Below are positions 5,848 through 6,672 of a DNA stretch of 6,672 nt, piece by piece. The notes beneath the pieces were generated by a model. It saw only the letters and a program-made list of their open reading frames with translations, made no database searches and was not told the origin of the DNA. A program made the translations under genes and the position numbers. The stretch is from Candidatus Hydrogenedentota bacterium (GTDB lineage Bacteria; Hydrogenedentota; Hydrogenedentia; Hydrogenedentiales; GCA-2746185), in contig DTSJ01000461.1 of NCBI GenBank assembly GCA_012965445.1, forward strand, positions 1 to 6,672. Reading direction: 5' to 3'. Position 1 is the stretch's first letter. Every line of letters starts with the position of its first letter.

Positions 5848-6672
5848 GCGCCTCATCGAACCGGGCCTTCAATTCCGTAAGATCCTCAAGCCCAACTGAC
5901 ACGCGGACAAGATACGGGGAAACTCCCTGCGCCGCCACTGAATCGAGCTCATCATAATGCGCAAGTAAAGTGTACGGACACGCAAGCGTGTAATTCGCGC
6001 CAAGACTCGGCCCCTTGCATACACGAAGATGATCGTAGAATGCCATCGCGTTTCGGTCCGCATCTTTCACCACCACCGACATCAATCCTCCGAAACCACC
6101 CCGCGTGCGAATTACCGAACTGTAGTTCGCCCGATTGTCATACTTCGGGTAGTAAATCCTTTCGATCTTCGCATGCGTACTCAAATAATCCGCAAGTTTC
6201 TCCGCCGTCCGGTTAATTCGATCCATGCGCGTTTCGAAATCACGGCATCGTTTCGCTACAAGCATCGCATCGTCGGCCCACAGAAGATCCTCGTATTCCG
6301 ACTGAAATATGTCCCGCAGTCGACCAGATAACGGTGAGTCAGCATTCAAGACGACCGCCCCTGCCATCACATCACTCACCCCGCTGAAATATTTCGTCAG
6401 ACTCGTCATCAATATATCCGCGTATGGAAACGGATCAACGTTGTAGTAAGTCCCGACTGTTTCGTCGACCACCAAAGGAATGCCTTCGGGGCGCAGCAGT
6501 TTCGAAAGTCGCCGAAGCGATGCACTGCCCAACAATGGGTTTCCCGGAAGGTCGGTGAACACGCCGGAAATTTCGTTGTCCTTGACGTAGCCGCTAAATT
6601 CATCTGTATCGCCAGCATCGCTGTTTGGGAAAAAGCGACACCCGGCGCCTATCTTTTCCTGAAGCTTCATCC
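5831..6672 (-). CDS. PLP-dependent Cys/Met metabolism enzyme, cystathionine gamma-synthase family, 5' partial
   Basis: C-terminal part of a fold-type I PLP enzyme of transsulfuration/methionine metabolism. The frame runs off the window end; the Met at 6668-6670 is probably internal, since family members have about 380-420 residues or more and only about 280 are seen. Counting from that Met: D69 in VVDET should pair with the PLP nitrogen. K93 in SLTKYFSG (codon 6392-6394) is the Schiff-base lysine. VSDVMAGAVVLN is the usual block after it. R256 in VRVSVGLEDL should bind the substrate carboxylate. The motif LPGNPLLGS and the segment SLGANYTLACPYTLLAHY differ from the common bacterial SLGG.ES form and recall fungal STR2/YLL058W-like proteins (from memory). 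The reaction is likely cystathionine formation or homoserine-ester sulfhydrylation; which one is undecided. It converges on the LRR gene. Confidence 0.9.
   Translation of the reverse strand, partial: MKLQEKIGAGCRFFPNSDAGDTDEFSGYVKDNEISGVFTDLPGNPLLGSASLRRLSKLLRPEGIPLVVDETVGTYYNVDPFPYADILMTSLTKYFSGVSDVMAGAVVLNADSPLSGRLRDIFQSEYEDLLWADDAMLVAKRCRDFETRMDRINRTAEKLADYLSTHAKIERIYYPKYDNRANYSSVIRTRGGFGGLMSVVVKDADRNAMAFYDHLRVCKGPSLGANYTLACPYTLLAHYDELDSVAAQGVSPYLVRVSVGLEDLTELKARFDEALSYVD

Noticed and set aside
6029..6331. 100-codon + strand frame opposite the PLP enzyme
   Set aside because: Shadow of the minus-strand gene, whose lysine and aspartate active-site motifs are clear.
1..6672. Search by eye for tRNA, rRNA, CRISPR repeats, insertion-sequence ends or a toxin-antitoxin or defence cassette
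   Set aside because: No cloverleaf, spaced identical repeats, transposase motifs, terminal inverted repeats or small paired genes were seen; the genes are metabolic, transport or surface types.

Overview
The window is ordinary chromosomal bacterial DNA: five protein-coding genes, two cut by the window edges, with no phage, IS, CRISPR or RNA gene that I can see. The source is probably an environmental Gram-negative bacterium outside the well-studied phyla. The hints are a secreted internalin-type leucine-rich-repeat (LRR) protein with EF-hands, an exported D-aminoacylase-type amidohydrolase, and a small 2Fe-2S ferredoxin of a type I associate with the PVC group (Chlamydiae/Planctomycetes/Verrucomicrobia). 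This placement is inference and cannot be settled without a search.

Layout. 1-762 (+) is the 3' part of an inner-membrane permease of a peptide ABC importer (DppB/OppB family, closest in feel to YejB). It overlaps by ATGA the second permease at 759-1778 (DppC/OppC family, YejE-like, with a large insertion after the first membrane helix). 1779-2145 is a 367-bp non-coding spacer with a weak hairpin after the permease, a small tandem repeat, an imperfect inverted repeat and a fairly good sigma70-like promoter. 2146-2403 (+) is the 2Fe-2S ferredoxin. 34 bp later, 2438-4159 (+) is a signal-peptide-bearing N-acyl-D-amino-acid deacylase-like enzyme. 4160-4290 is a short spacer. 4291-5847 (+) is a secreted protein with about 12 LRRs, two EF-hand loops and a short beta-helix-like C-terminal segment. 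5831-6672 (-) is the C-terminal part of a PLP-dependent Cys/Met-metabolism enzyme (cystathionine gamma-synthase family). Its 3' end overlaps the 3' end of the LRR gene by 17 bp.

How the genes may work together. The two permeases form the channel of one importer; the ATPase and binding-protein genes are not visible here. A periplasmic D-acyl-amino-acid hydrolase beside a peptide importer suggests scavenging of D-residue-containing peptides or cell-wall fragments, but the promoter between them means they need not be one operon. The ferredoxin and deacylase may share a transcript by spacing, though no biochemical link is evident. The LRR protein and the PLP enzyme look unrelated to the rest.

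I did not find a convincing new multi-gene system. The points most worth a second look are the apparent Cys-to-Asp change at a metal-ligand position of the deacylase, the LRR/EF-hand/beta-helix architecture, and the fungal-like signature of the PLP enzyme.
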